A stretch of DNA of 8,677 nt, from positions 1-8,677 of the forward strand of contig JAITDQ010000332.1 of the NCBI GenBank assembly GCA_031282485.1, given 5' to 3'. The translations under genes and the position numbers were made by a program. Of this stretch, positions 1-7,586 are shown piece after piece; the stretch's first letter is position 1, and each line of letters opens with the position of its first letter. The DNA is from Tannerella sp. Its GTDB lineage: Bacteria > Bacteroidota > Bacteroidia > Bacteroidales > Tannerellaceae. The notes under the pieces are model-generated. The model worked only from the letters and a program-made list of their open reading frames with translations, ran no database searches and was not told the DNA's origin.

Positions 1-185
1 GCATCATGCGCATCATAAAAGAAGAACAGCCGGAAATCGTCTCCCAAACCTTCGAGATGACATGCGAAATGACCCTGCGCATCCGCAAAACCCTTTTCGA
101 AAACCTCAAAACCCGCCTCCTCAAAGTAGAAACCACATACATTCCACCCGCAGATTCCTGCAAAATTCCAAAATTACCGGAATAA
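1..185 (+). CDS. C-terminal fragment of a YigZ/IMPACT-family protein (5' end outside window)
   Basis: An open frame enters from the left edge (first full codon at base 3) and runs 60 codons to TAA at 183-185. It begins IMRIIKEEQPEIVSQ, followed by CEMTLRIRK and LLKVET. From memory this resembles the C-terminal DUF1949-type domain of YigZ/IMPACT (UPF0029) proteins of Bacteroidales, where a VMR-IKEE stretch is followed by alternating strands ending in a KVET-like segment. The family is about 200 residues long, so roughly the last third is visible. The molecular role is poorly defined; the eukaryotic relative IMPACT binds GCN1 in translational control. The gene is convergent with apbE: the two stop codons lie 27 bases apart (186-212), and I see no clear hairpin-plus-T-run terminator in that gap. 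The family call is inferred from a short C-terminal piece. That the frame is coding is more certain than its name. Confidence 0.68.
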   Translation, partial: IMRIIKEEQPEIVSQTFEMTCEMTLRIRKTLFENLKTRLLKVETTYIPPADSCKIPKLPE

Positions 186-212
186 ACATATTGTTAGCGG
201 CGCGGCGGCTTC

Positions 213-1247
213 TTACCGGAGCATTGATTTTATGCCTTCGGAATATTTGATTTGGTAGCTGCCGAGGGTGCTGCCGGGGTAGATGATGCAGTATTCTATT
301 TCGGGGATTTTTTCGGCCATGGCGATTGCGGGTTCGACACCCATGGCCATGAAGGCTGTTGCATAAGCGTCGGCGGTCATGCAGTCGGGGGCTATTATGG
401 TGGCGCTCAGGATGGATTGTTCGGAGGGGTATCCGGTGTGCGGGTCGATGGTGTGGGCGTATTTTTTTCCGTCACGGATGTAAAAATTCCGATAGTTGCC
501 GGACGTGGCGATTCCGCTTTTCCGGCACGGCATGATTTTGAACTCGATTTCGTTTTGGATGCCGGAACGGTCGTCTTCGGGCTTGTTTATGCCTATCTGC
601 CAGCAGACGCCGTTGGGGTTTTTTCCTTTCGAGACGACCTCGCCGCCTATCTCGACCATGTAGTTTTCGACGCCTTCGCGTTCGAGTAACGCGGCGACGA
701 CATCGGAAGCGTATCCTTTGGCGATGGCGGAGAAGTTGAGCATGATGCGGGGGTCGTCTTTGATGACCTTCCGGCCGTTGAGGCGTATTTTTTTATAACC
801 GACGAACGACAGGATGCTGTCGATTTTTTGCTGCGAGACGCTGTCGCTTTTTTCAAAGCCGAATCCCCACAGGTTGATTAAGGGGGCGGCCGTCGCGTCG
901 AAAACGCCGCCGGAGTTTTTCGATACTTCCATGGCTTTGTTGAATACGGTCGCGAACCGGTCGTCTACTTCCACGTCTTCGTTGCGGTTTACTTTTGACA
1001 GGATGGAGTTCGGATTGAACGGGTTCAGCGACAGGTTGAAAGCCTGTAATTCGGCGTCGATTTTGTCGGTCAGGATTTCGGGCGACCGGTATTTTATGTG
1101 GTACAGGGTGTGAAAAACGCTGCCGCTTTCTTCGTAATACGGCGCCTGTTGCGCACATGAGGCGCAAATAAAGACGGTTATGATGCAGCAGATACCTCCG
1201 TGTACGAAACCGTTACGTGTAAAATTTATTGTTTTAAGCATCTTCAT
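213..1247 (-). CDS. apbE: ApbE-family FAD:protein FMN transferase, lipoprotein
   Basis: Product of 344 residues, normal for the family. ApbE enzymes use FAD and Mg2+ to attach FMN covalently to Thr/Ser of exported flavoproteins such as RnfG/RnfD and NqrC/NqrB. The N-terminus has a basic start, a hydrophobic stretch (about residues 14-30) and a lipobox-like CASC with the lipidated Cys at 31, so the protein is probably exported and anchored to a membrane. Visible family motifs are FDATAAPLINLWGFG (116-130), AIAKGYASD (175-183), EIGGEV (199-204), TSGNYRNF (248-255), HTIDPHTGYP (265-274) and TADAYATAFMAMG (291-303). In the last, D293 and T297 fit the known Mg-site positions. The chosen ATG at 1245-1247 overlaps the end of the upstream pseudouridine synthase gene by 14 bases; an ATG two codons later (1239-1241) is equally possible. 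No Rnf, Nqr or other flavinylation target lies in the window, so its substrate is unknown here. Family assignment is secure. Confidence 0.93.
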   Translation of the reverse strand: MKMLKTINFTRNGFVHGGICCIITVFICASCAQQAPYYEESGSVFHTLYHIKYRSPEILTDKIDAELQAFNLSLNPFNPNSILSKVNRNEDVEVDDRFATVFNKAMEVSKNSGGVFDATAAPLINLWGFGFEKSDSVSQQKIDSILSFVGYKKIRLNGRKVIKDDPRIMLNFSAIAKGYASDVVAALLEREGVENYMVEIGGEVVSKGKNPNGVCWQIGINKPEDDRSGIQNEIEFKIMPCRKSGIATSGNYRNFYIRDGKKYAHTIDPHTGYPSEQSILSATIIAPDCMTADAYATAFMAMGVEPAIAMAEKIPEIEYCIIYPGSTLGSYQIKYSEGIKSMLR

Positions 1248-2136
1248 TCTGTTTTACCAAATCGTTGAATAGTTTCGGGACGGGCGTTTCGAAGCGCATT
1301 TCTTCGCCGGTGGCGGGATGCCGGAAGCACAGGCGGCGGGCGTGGAGCATGAGGCGTCCGGCGGGGTCGGTCAGGGCGCCGTATTTCGGGTCGCCGGCGA
1401 CGGGATGCCCGATATGTTCCATTTGGGCGCGTATCTGGTTTTTACGGCCGGTTTCGAGGTCAAGCTCGATGAGCGAATATTTTGTGTTGTTTTTCAGCAC
1501 ACGGTAGCGGGAGACGGCTTCCTTGCCGTGTTGCGGGTCGGTGCAGTAAACTTTCATGCGGCTGTTTTCGGCAAGCCAAGTGACGATGGTGTCGCTGTTT
1601 TTTTCGGGAATGCCTTCTATCACGGCGATGTACGTGCGTCGCGTTATCATTTCGTGCCAGTTGGCGCGCAGATATTCCTGAATGTTTTTGTTTCGTGCGA
1701 ACATCATCAGGCCGGATGTTCCTTTATCCAAACGGTGAAGTATGAATATTTTGTTTCGGGGGTCGATTGTTTTTACATACTGCGACAGTAAAAAATAAGC
1801 CGTTCGTTCCTGCGCCGTCGAATCGGATACCGACAGCAGGCCGTCTTTTTTGTCGACAACGATCAGTTCGTCGTCTTCCCATACGATTTTCATTTGCGGA
1901 TGATTGAAGGTCACGCGACCTTTTTCGTGGCTTATTAACACTTCATCGCCGGGGTTGAGCGGGGTGTTGAAATGCGTTGCCGGCGTGCCGTTCACCCATA
2001 TCTGCCTGTGCCGCAACAGGGCTTTGACGGACGACTTACTTTGCCGGTCAAGCCGTCCGAGGAGGTAGGGCAGGAGGGTGTTTGTTTCCGTTATGACGCT
2101 TCGCTGTCCGCGCAGCTTGTTTTGTTTCTTTTGCAT
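1234..2136 (-). CDS. RluA-family RNA pseudouridine synthase
   Basis: Product of 300 residues. It converts uridine to pseudouridine in rRNA or tRNA in the cytoplasm. The N-terminal part (about 18-75, with VKALLRHRQIWVNG and GDEVLI) reads as an S4-like RNA-binding domain. The catalytic domain follows: HRLDKGTSG at 134-142, with D137 the nucleophilic Asp of the family; RRTYIAVIEG at 166-175; TGRKNQIRAQM from 229 leading into GHPVAGDPKYG; and LMLHARRL at 262-269. The S4 domain plus this catalytic core is the RluC/RluD-like arrangement, but target position cannot be told from sequence, so no numbered symbol is given. The KNQIR form replaces the more usual THQIR and is, as I recall, common in Bacteroidota members. 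The ATG at 2134-2136 lies 2 bases after the lysA stop, and the 3' end overlaps apbE by 14 bases, which suggests cotranscription and perhaps coupled translation. Confidence 0.93.
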   Translation of the reverse strand: MQKKQNKLRGQRSVITETNTLLPYLLGRLDRQSKSSVKALLRHRQIWVNGTPATHFNTPLNPGDEVLISHEKGRVTFNHPQMKIVWEDDELIVVDKKDGLLSVSDSTAQERTAYFLLSQYVKTIDPRNKIFILHRLDKGTSGLMMFARNKNIQEYLRANWHEMITRRTYIAVIEGIPEKNSDTIVTWLAENSRMKVYCTDPQHGKEAVSRYRVLKNNTKYSLIELDLETGRKNQIRAQMEHIGHPVAGDPKYGALTDPAGRLMLHARRLCFRHPATGEEMRFETPVPKLFNDLVKQNEDA

Positions 2137-2138
2137 TG

Positions 2139-3296
2139 TTACAGTTCGTCGGAAAAATAACTTTTGGGTAATGCCCGGCAGTTATACTGCGAAGCCATGA
2201 TTTCGCCGTAGGCGCCTGCCGAACGGAACGCGATGAGGTCGTTGCGTTTCACCCGGTTCAGTTCGACGTCCTTGCCGAATACGTCCGAAGATTCGCATAT
2301 CGGGCCGACTACGTCGTACGTTTCCGGCTGTTCGTCGCTCGTTATGTTTTCGGTGTGGTGGTATGCGTCGTACATGGCGGGGCGTATCAAGTCCGTAAAG
2401 CCGGCGTCGAGTATGGCAAACTGTTTTACTTCGCCTTTTTTCACGTAGAGGACTTTCGAAATGAGCGAACCGCACTGGCCGACGACGGAGCGTCCGAGTT
2501 CGAAATGGATTTGCTGTCCTTCGCGTTGTTTTATTAATTTGTGGAATACGGCGAAATAATTTTCAAATTCGGGTATGCAAAGATGATTGGGATGATGATA
2601 GTCAATGCCCAGTCCTCCGCCGAAATTGAGGTTTTCGATTTTTACGGCGTATCCTTCGAGTTCGTCCTGCAGTTCGTTGGCGCGGATGCATAAATCGCGG
2701 AAGGCCGAGAGGTCGGTTATTTGCGAACCGATATGGAAGTGAAGCCCCGTGAAACGTACGTTTTTCATTGATTTCATTTCGTCGAGAACGCCGCGGAGCA
2801 GTCCGAGGTTGATGCCGAACTTGTTTTCCTGCAGTCCCGTTGTGATTTTTGCGTGTGTATGTGCATCGACGTTCGGGTTGACGCGCAACGCTACCCTTGC
2901 CGTTTTGTTCCGCGCTTTTGCCAGGGCGTTTATCACTTCGAGTTCTGCCTGCGATTCGACATTGAAACATGCAATATCGTTGTCGAGGCCGAGGTTTATT
3001 TCCCAGTCGGCTTTCCCGACGCCGGCAAATACGATTCCCGCCGGCGGGAAACCGGCGTTCAGGGCTGCCCGTATCTCGCCTCCGCTTACGCAGTCGGCGC
3101 CAAACCCGTTTTTCGCTATCAGCGAAAGGATGCGCGGATTGGCATTCGCTTTTATTGCGTAATGCTGGTGGTAGCCGTATTTTGCCGTTTCCGCCCGGAT
3201 GACGTCCAGTGTGTCAAGGAGCAGCGCCGTATCGTAGTAGTAAAACGGCGTTTGTATGGTTCTGAATTTTTCAACAGGAAAAGAGCCTTTTATCAT
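2139..3296 (-). CDS. lysA: Diaminopimelate decarboxylase
   Basis: Product of 385 residues. This PLP enzyme removes CO2 from meso-diaminopimelate to give L-lysine, the last step of the DAP pathway, in the cytoplasm. It is a fold-type III (alanine racemase-like) decarboxylase. YAIKANANP places the PLP lysine at K49. FHIGSQI and the phosphate-binding GGGLGIDY follow in the TIM barrel, then HFELGRSVVGQCG; the usual EPGR is ELGR here, a variant I associate with Bacteroidota. The C-terminal barrel carries CESSDVFGKD, with C334 the catalytic Cys supplied across the dimer interface, and AGAYGEIMASQYN near the end. It starts 23 bases after the lysC stop and its own stop is 2 bases before the pseudouridine synthase gene. 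Pairing with lysC points to lysine supply. Carboxynorspermidine decarboxylase and ornithine decarboxylase relatives are less likely given CESSD and the genomic neighbour. Confidence 0.96.
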   Translation of the reverse strand: MIKGSFPVEKFRTIQTPFYYYDTALLLDTLDVIRAETAKYGYHQHYAIKANANPRILSLIAKNGFGADCVSGGEIRAALNAGFPPAGIVFAGVGKADWEINLGLDNDIACFNVESQAELEVINALAKARNKTARVALRVNPNVDAHTHAKITTGLQENKFGINLGLLRGVLDEMKSMKNVRFTGLHFHIGSQITDLSAFRDLCIRANELQDELEGYAVKIENLNFGGGLGIDYHHPNHLCIPEFENYFAVFHKLIKQREGQQIHFELGRSVVGQCGSLISKVLYVKKGEVKQFAILDAGFTDLIRPAMYDAYHHTENITSDEQPETYDVVGPICESSDVFGKDVELNRVKRNDLIAFRSAGAYGEIMASQYNCRALPKSYFSDEL

Positions 3297-3319
3297 CTTG
3301 AATAAAATTTGATTAATGA

Positions 3320-4675
3320 TTAATGGGTCGTGGGGTTTCGTGACAGGGCGGCATCCGCCTGTGAGTTGAATAAATGTTCGCTCAGCGCCTGTAATGCGCG
3401 TTTTTTGTCGGACGATTTAATCAGCAGCGATATGTTATAATTGCTGCCCCCGTACGAAATCATGCGGACAGGTATATCTTTAAGTGCGGATATTACCCTG
3501 GCTTCGAAGCCGAGGTTCTCCCACGTCAGGTCGCCTACGATGCAAACGATCACCATGTCGCGGTCGACGGTGACGGCGCCGTATTTTTTCAGGTCGTTTA
3601 CGATTCCTTCCAAGTTTTTCGGGTTGTCAATCGTGACGGAAACGCCTACTTCCGAGGTTGTAACCATATCTATCGGCGTGCGGTAAGTCTCGAATATCTC
3701 GAAAACTTTGCGCAGGAATCCCGTTGCAAGCAGCATCCGTCCGCTTTTAATTTTTATGGAGATGATATTGTCCTTTGCGGCGACCGCTTTTATTTTTTTC
3801 CCTTCCATACGGTTGGAGATGGCCGTTCCGGGCGCATCCGGCTGCATGGTATTGAGGAGGCGGACGGGGATGTTGTTCAGTTTAGCCGGCAGGATGCAGG
3901 TGGGGTGCAGTATTTTAGCGCCGAAATAGGCCAGTTCGGCCGCTTCGTCGAAGTGCAGATGACGTACGGGAGATGTGTTTTCGACAATCCGTGGGTCGTT
4001 GTTGTGCATGCCGTCTATGTCCGTCCATATCTGTATTTCTTCAGCCCGGACGGCCGCTCCGAGCAGCGAAGCGGTGTAGTCGCTTCCGCCGCGTTGCAGG
4101 TTGTCTATCTCGCCGTAAGCGTTGCGGCAGATGAATCCCTGTGTGATATAGATTTCCGCATCCGGTTCTTTTGCCAGCAGGTCGTTGAATTTTTCCTTTA
4201 TATAAACCGGGTCAGGCTCCGAGTTCTTGTCCGTGCGCATATAGTCCAGAGCCGGGATGATAACGGACTTGACACCTGTTTCGTTAAGATAGAGGTTCAT
4301 CATGGCGGTAGACATTAATTCGCCCTGCGCAAGGATGGCGCGTTCTTCAAACAGCGTAAAAAGGTCTTTTACCAGCGAACGGATGTAGTTCAGGTACGAC
4401 ATTACGACGTCGCCGGCTTTGTCTTTATACTCCTGTGTGCCGTATAATTCGTCTATGACGCCGGCATATTTCCCCGCCAGTCGGTTGATAATTTCGTTGG
4501 CGCCGTCGTGATTATTTTTATACAGGTAATCCGAAATCTCGACTAAAGAGTTTGTTGTGCCCGACATGGCCGATAATACTACAATCTTTTGCTCTCCGTC
4601 ACAAATCAGTCCGGCAACGTCTTTCATGCGTTGCGCCGACCCTACCGATGTTCCTCCGAACTTCAAAACTTTCAT
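3320..4675 (-). CDS. lysC: Aspartate kinase (monofunctional)
   Basis: Product of 451 residues. It phosphorylates L-aspartate to L-4-aspartyl phosphate, the entry to lysine, DAP, threonine and methionine synthesis. The amino acid kinase domain fills about residues 1-290: KFGGTSVG at 5-12, GELMSTAMM from 118 (Asp-binding region, E119), LQRGGSDYTASLLGA from 193, and IWTDIDGMHNNDPRIV from 216. The glycine usual before RGGSD is Gln here. Two ACT regulatory domains follow, roughly 303-370 and 375-440, the second containing MISYGGSNYNISLLI; they make allosteric feedback by an end product likely. There is no homoserine dehydrogenase domain, so this is the single-function form. Lysine as inhibitor is inferred from its pairing with lysA 23 bases downstream and is not shown by the sequence. 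It lies 41 bases downstream of the ftsE-like gene, in a gap with no clear promoter. Confidence 0.96.
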   Translation of the reverse strand: MKVLKFGGTSVGSAQRMKDVAGLICDGEQKIVVLSAMSGTTNSLVEISDYLYKNNHDGANEIINRLAGKYAGVIDELYGTQEYKDKAGDVVMSYLNYIRSLVKDLFTLFEERAILAQGELMSTAMMNLYLNETGVKSVIIPALDYMRTDKNSEPDPVYIKEKFNDLLAKEPDAEIYITQGFICRNAYGEIDNLQRGGSDYTASLLGAAVRAEEIQIWTDIDGMHNNDPRIVENTSPVRHLHFDEAAELAYFGAKILHPTCILPAKLNNIPVRLLNTMQPDAPGTAISNRMEGKKIKAVAAKDNIISIKIKSGRMLLATGFLRKVFEIFETYRTPIDMVTTSEVGVSVTIDNPKNLEGIVNDLKKYGAVTVDRDMVIVCIVGDLTWENLGFEARVISALKDIPVRMISYGGSNYNISLLIKSSDKKRALQALSEHLFNSQADAALSRNPTTH

Positions 4676-4716
4676 TTCTTCGTATGTTTTAAATTGTTGT
4701 TTATATGTTTATAATC

Positions 4717-5418
4717 TTATTCTTCGTTGCTGAGCGGCGTTCCCCGTTCGACACCGCACAGGCGGTCGTTTTCGCATTTGACGACATTTGCGGGAAATGC
4801 ATTTACTATATTATAATTATGTGTGGTCATCATCACGGCCGTTCCTTCGTGACATATATCATGCAGCAGCTGGACGATTTGGCCGCTTGTCCCCGGGTCC
4901 AGATTGCCGGTCGGTTCATCGGCCAGAATGATTGCCGGCGTGTTGAGCAAAGCGCGTGCGATGGCTACGCGCTGCTGTTCGCCACCCGACAGTTCATGAG
5001 GCATTTTGTATCCTTTGTTGGGCATTCCCACCTGCTCCAGAACTTCGCCGATGCGGCGGTTTATCGCGTTCCGTTTTTTCCAGCCCGTCGCCCGGAGCAC
5101 AAATTCGAGGTTTTTGACGGCCGAGCGGTCGGTCAGTAACTGGAAATCCTGAAATACGATACCCAGTTTCCTGCGGAGATAAGGTATTTCCCGGTTTTTT
5201 ATTTTCCTCAGGTTGTATCCTGCCACATAAGCGTTGCCCTTACGGACAGGGATTTCGCAGTACAGGCTTTTCAGCAGGCTGCTTTTGCCGGAGCCTACCT
5301 TACCTATCACGTAAACGAACTCTCCCCTGCTCAACGTCAGCGAGGCGTCGCTCAGGATGACATTTTCTTCCTGACAGACTTCTATATTTTCCAGTTGAAT
5401 CAAAAAATCGTTTTTCAT
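4717..5418 (-). CDS. ftsE: FtsE-like cell-division ABC transporter ATPase
   Basis: Product of 233 residues, a complete single ABC nucleotide-binding domain. Walker A is GKVGSGKS (39-46), the Q-loop Gln is Q90 in FQDFQLL, the signature LSGGEQQR starts at 143, Walker B is IILADE (163-168) and the switch His is H200. The stretch [20 protein letters not shown] is very close to E. coli FtsE (KNREVPFLRRQIGMIFQD), and [10 protein letters not shown] matches LLMDRTVYDN there; this is why FtsE is preferred over LolD or MacB-type ATPases. In other bacteria FtsE pairs with the membrane protein FtsX and drives ATP-dependent activation of peptidoglycan hydrolases at the septum. No ftsX or other permease is in the window, so the partner must be encoded elsewhere. 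Its ATG overlaps the hisIE stop as ATGA (5415-5418), which implies translational coupling to a histidine gene. Confidence 0.87.
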   Translation of the reverse strand: MKNDFLIQLENIEVCQEENVILSDASLTLSRGEFVYVIGKVGSGKSSLLKSLYCEIPVRKGNAYVAGYNLRKIKNREIPYLRRKLGIVFQDFQLLTDRSAVKNLEFVLRATGWKKRNAINRRIGEVLEQVGMPNKGYKMPHELSGGEQQRVAIARALLNTPAIILADEPTGNLDPGTSGQIVQLLHDICHEGTAVMMTTHNYNIVNAFPANVVKCENDRLCGVERGTPLSNEE

Positions 5419-6011
5419 TCCTTATGTCTTTTTTTAAGTTCTTTAGCCAGATCTTCCAGCGTGAAACCTTTGGCGGTCAGCAGCACGACGAGGTGATAAA
5501 TCAAATCGGACGCTTCGTAGATGAGACCTTCGTCCGTGCCGTTCGTCGCCTCAATGACGGTTTCGACAGCCTCTTCCCCGACCTTCTGCGCCATGCGGTT
5601 TACGCCTTTTTTGAAGAGCGAGGTGGTGTACGAGCCTTCCGGCTGTTCCCTGAAGCGGCGGGTTATGAAGTCCTGCAGGTATTGCAGGAAGAAGAACCCG
5701 TCTCTGTTCGTTTCGCCGAAACAGGTATCCGCCCCGGTATGACATGCCGGCCCGACAGGATTGGCTTTTATAAGCAGCGTGTCGCTGTCGCAGTCGGAAA
5801 GTATCTTCACTACATGGAGGAAATGTCCGCTTGTTTCGCCTTTTGTCCAGAGCCGCTGTTTCGTGCGGCTGTAAAACGTGACTTTCCCCGATTCGACGGT
5901 TGCCCGATACGCCTCTTCGTTCATAAATCCCAGCATCAGCACGACATTTGTCTGTGCATCCTGTACAATCGCGGGGATTAGACCGCCCATCTTGTTAAAA
6001 TCCGGATTCAT
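5415..6011 (-). CDS. hisIE: Bifunctional phosphoribosyl-AMP cyclohydrolase / phosphoribosyl-ATP pyrophosphatase
   Basis: Product of 198 residues, the normal length for the HisI-HisE fusion. The N-terminal HisI part (about 1-110) opens the ring of phosphoribosyl-AMP. It shows RLWTKGETSGH (53-63), the metal-binding DCDSD (73-77) and GPACHTGADTCF (87-98); C74, C90 and C97 are the expected zinc ligands. The C-terminal HisE part (about 115-198) hydrolyses phosphoribosyl-ATP to phosphoribosyl-AMP and PPi. It shows SYTTSLFKKG, then QKVGEEAVETVIEA with the acidic metal ligands around E146-E150, and EASDLIYHLVVLL. Together these are the second and third steps of histidine synthesis. The ATG at 6009-6011 fits the family start (KMGGLIPAIVQD a few residues in). 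It lies 67 bases after the hisF stop, behind a strong hairpin, and overlaps ftsE by 4 bases at its end. Confidence 0.97.
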   Translation of the reverse strand: MNPDFNKMGGLIPAIVQDAQTNVVLMLGFMNEEAYRATVESGKVTFYSRTKQRLWTKGETSGHFLHVVKILSDCDSDTLLIKANPVGPACHTGADTCFGETNRDGFFFLQYLQDFITRRFREQPEGSYTTSLFKKGVNRMAQKVGEEAVETVIEATNGTDEGLIYEASDLIYHLVVLLTAKGFTLEDLAKELKKRHKE

Positions 6012-6042
6012 TGTTTTTATTTTTAATTCTTCGTATTTGTTT

Positions 6043-6063
6043 CCGTCCGGCTAAGCCGGACGG
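6043..6063 (-). other. Perfect 9-bp GC-rich hairpin in the hisF-hisIE gap
   Basis: The arms CCGTCCGGC (6043-6051) and GCCGGACGG (6055-6063) are exact reverse complements around a 3-base loop. In the his transcript it sits about 15 bases after the hisF stop and about 31 before the hisIE start. There is no T-run after it in the direction of transcription: the eight Ts lie before it, directly after the hisF stop. It is therefore not a classical intrinsic terminator. Roles in mRNA stabilisation, segmental processing or partial termination are inference. Confidence 0.75.
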
Positions 6064-6078
6064 TGTATGCAAAAAAAA

Positions 6079-6831
6079 TCATCTGACGTTCACCTTTTCA
6101 TTCCTGAGATACTGTTTCAGTTCGGATATTTTTATTTCCCCGAAGTGGAACACGCTCGCAGCGAGTGCGGCATCCGCTTTGCCTTCGACGAAAACATCAC
6201 GGAAATCCTCCTTTTTCCCGGCGCCACCCGAAGCGATTATCGGGATGTGAAGCATGCCGGCAAGCACGGATAACGCTTCGTTTGCGTATCCTTTCTTTAC
6301 GCCGTCGTGATTCATGCTGGTGAACAGAATCTCGCCGGCGCCGCGTTTCTCCGCCTCGACCGCCCACTCGAAGAGTTTCCGGCCGGAAGGTATGCGTCCC
6401 CCGTTCAGGTAACAAATCCATTCGTCGCCATCCATATTGGCGTCTATTGCCGTCACACAGACCTGACTGCCGAAGTTCCGGGCAATCTCGTCGATGAGTT
6501 CCGGGCGGCGCAGGGCTGCGGAATTAACCGAAATCTTGTCGGCGCCGGCATTAAGCAGCCGTTCGACGTCCGACAGTTCGTTAATCCCCCCCCCGACGGT
6601 AAACGGGATATTTATGTTCGCGGCAACTTTCTTCACCAGCTCCGTAAACGTTTTACGCCCTTCGTGCGAAGCTGTAATGTCAAGATAGACCAGCTCGTCC
6701 GCTCCCTGGCGGCTATATTCCGCCCCCAGTTCGACAGGGTCGCCCGCATCGCGGAAATTGACGAAGTTGACGCCTTTCACCGTTGTCCCGTCTTTTACAT
6801 CCAGACAGGGTATAATACGTTTCGCTAACAT
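6079..6831 (-). CDS. hisF: Imidazole glycerol phosphate synthase cyclase subunit
   Basis: Product of 250 residues, a (beta-alpha)8 barrel. With ammonia delivered by HisH it converts PRFAR to imidazole glycerol phosphate and AICAR, the fifth step of histidine synthesis and a link to purine metabolism. Both catalytic aspartates are at the classical positions: D11 in [10 protein letters not shown] and D130 in [12 protein letters not shown]. Phosphate-binding features include TVGGGI (78-83, coded in part by nine consecutive G) and [11 protein letters not shown] near the end. The N-terminal [10 protein letters not shown] is typical and supports the ATG at 6829-6831. It starts 9 bases after the hisA stop. 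It ends in TGA followed by a run of eight T on the coding strand and then the hairpin at 6043-6063. HisA is a paralogue, but the D11/D130 context and [15 protein letters not shown] identify HisF. Confidence 0.97.
   Translation of the reverse strand: MLAKRIIPCLDVKDGTTVKGVNFVNFRDAGDPVELGAEYSRQGADELVYLDITASHEGRKTFTELVKKVAANINIPFTVGGGINELSDVERLLNAGADKISVNSAALRRPELIDEIARNFGSQVCVTAIDANMDGDEWICYLNGGRIPSGRKLFEWAVEAEKRGAGEILFTSMNHDGVKKGYANEALSVLAGMLHIPIIASGGAGKKEDFRDVFVEGKADAALAASVFHFGEIKISELKQYLRNEKVNVR
6586..6594 (-). repeat. Nine-G homopolymer inside hisF
   Basis: Nine consecutive C on the plus strand read as GGG GGG GGG on the coding strand, for Gly80-Gly82 of HisF in the conserved TVGGGI loop. 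The gene is in frame as given. Such a run is prone to replication slippage and to sequencing or assembly error. Confidence 0.9.
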
Positions 6832-6840
6832 AAATTTATT

Positions 6841-7581
6841 CTATCGTTTAAATATCCCCTGCTTTAGCAGGGTTTCCAGTTCCCTGAGAGTTATCATCCC
6901 TTCATAAATCGCTTTGCCGAAAATGACCGCCGGCACGCCGGCCGCGTCCAGTTCGTCGATGTCTTTTATGGAACCGACGCCTCCGCTTGCGATAAGGTAA
7001 ATATTCGGCACGGCCTCCCGTATCTTTTTATACAGCGCCGTGGACGGCCCCTGAAGCATCCCGTCCCGGCTGATGTCCGTACAAATCACTTTCGTTATCC
7101 CTTCTTTATGATATTCTTCAATATAGGGAATCAGTTCTTTTGCCGTTGTCTCCTGCCATCCGCCGACGGCAATCTTTTCGTCTTTTGCGTCGGCGCCCAG
7201 GATGATGCGTTCGCTGCCGAAGCGTTTCAACCATTCCCGGAACACGTCCGGCGATTTCACGGCAATACTTCCTCCCGTAACCATCTGCGCCCCGCAGTCG
7301 AAAGCAATCTCAAGGTCTTTGTCGCACTTGAGGCCACCGCCGAAATCAATCACTAACGATGTCCGCGAGGCAATACGTTCCAGCACGCGGTAATTAATGA
7401 TTCTTCCTTCGCGTGCACCGTCGAGGTCGACGACGTGCAACCGTCTAATCCCGCAGCCTTCGAACGATTTCGCAACTTCGGACGGGTCTTCGTCGTAAAC
7501 CTTTTTGGAATCGTAGTTGCCTTGTGTCAGGCGCACACATTTTCCGTCGATAATATCAATAGCAGGAACAAGTTCTATCAT
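6841..7581 (-). CDS. hisA: ProFAR isomerase (HisA)
   Basis: Product of 246 residues from the chosen start. It isomerises ProFAR to PRFAR, the fourth step of histidine synthesis, on a (beta-alpha)8 barrel. Numbered from this start, the two catalytic aspartates are D9 in MIELVPAIDIIDG and D131 in LGADAKDEKIAV. Other family marks are VVDLDGA (50-56), DFGGGLK (79-85) and IASGGVGS near the end. The start is taken as ATG at 7579-7581 because MIELVPAIDI is the family N-terminus. A GTG three codons upstream (7588-7590) would overlap the hisH stop and give 249 residues, which is possible but less likely. With the ATG the gap to hisH is 5 bases. The next gene, hisF, starts 9 bases after the TAG. Actinobacterial PriA-type bifunctionality is not expected, since histidine neighbours flank it on both sides. 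Confidence 0.96.
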   Translation of the reverse strand: MIELVPAIDIIDGKCVRLTQGNYDSKKVYDEDPSEVAKSFEGCGIRRLHVVDLDGAREGRIINYRVLERIASRTSLVIDFGGGLKCDKDLEIAFDCGAQMVTGGSIAVKSPDVFREWLKRFGSERIILGADAKDEKIAVGGWQETTAKELIPYIEEYHKEGITKVICTDISRDGMLQGPSTALYKKIREAVPNIYLIASGGVGSIKDIDELDAAGVPAVIFGKAIYEGMITLRELETLLKQGIFKR

Positions 7582-7586
7582 CCGCG

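Noticed and set aside
186..212. GC-rich gap between the convergent yigZ-like gene and apbE as a bidirectional terminator
   Set aside because: The GCGGCGCGGCGGC stretch does not pair with itself into a useful stem and no T-run follows on either strand. TTACCGGA at 174-181 and 213-220 is a short direct repeat, probably chance.
62..250. Plus-strand frame starting at 62
   Set aside because: It overlaps the better-supported plus-strand frame ending at 185 and the apbE 3' end, and is rich in Pro, Asn and Arg without recognisable domain content.
5424..5981. Long plus-strand open frame opposite hisIE (and similar ones at 252-689, 3905-4318 and 6307-6828)
   Set aside because: They lie wholly antisense to genes with complete catalytic motifs, show no family motifs of their own, and look like mirror frames produced by the codon bias of the real genes.
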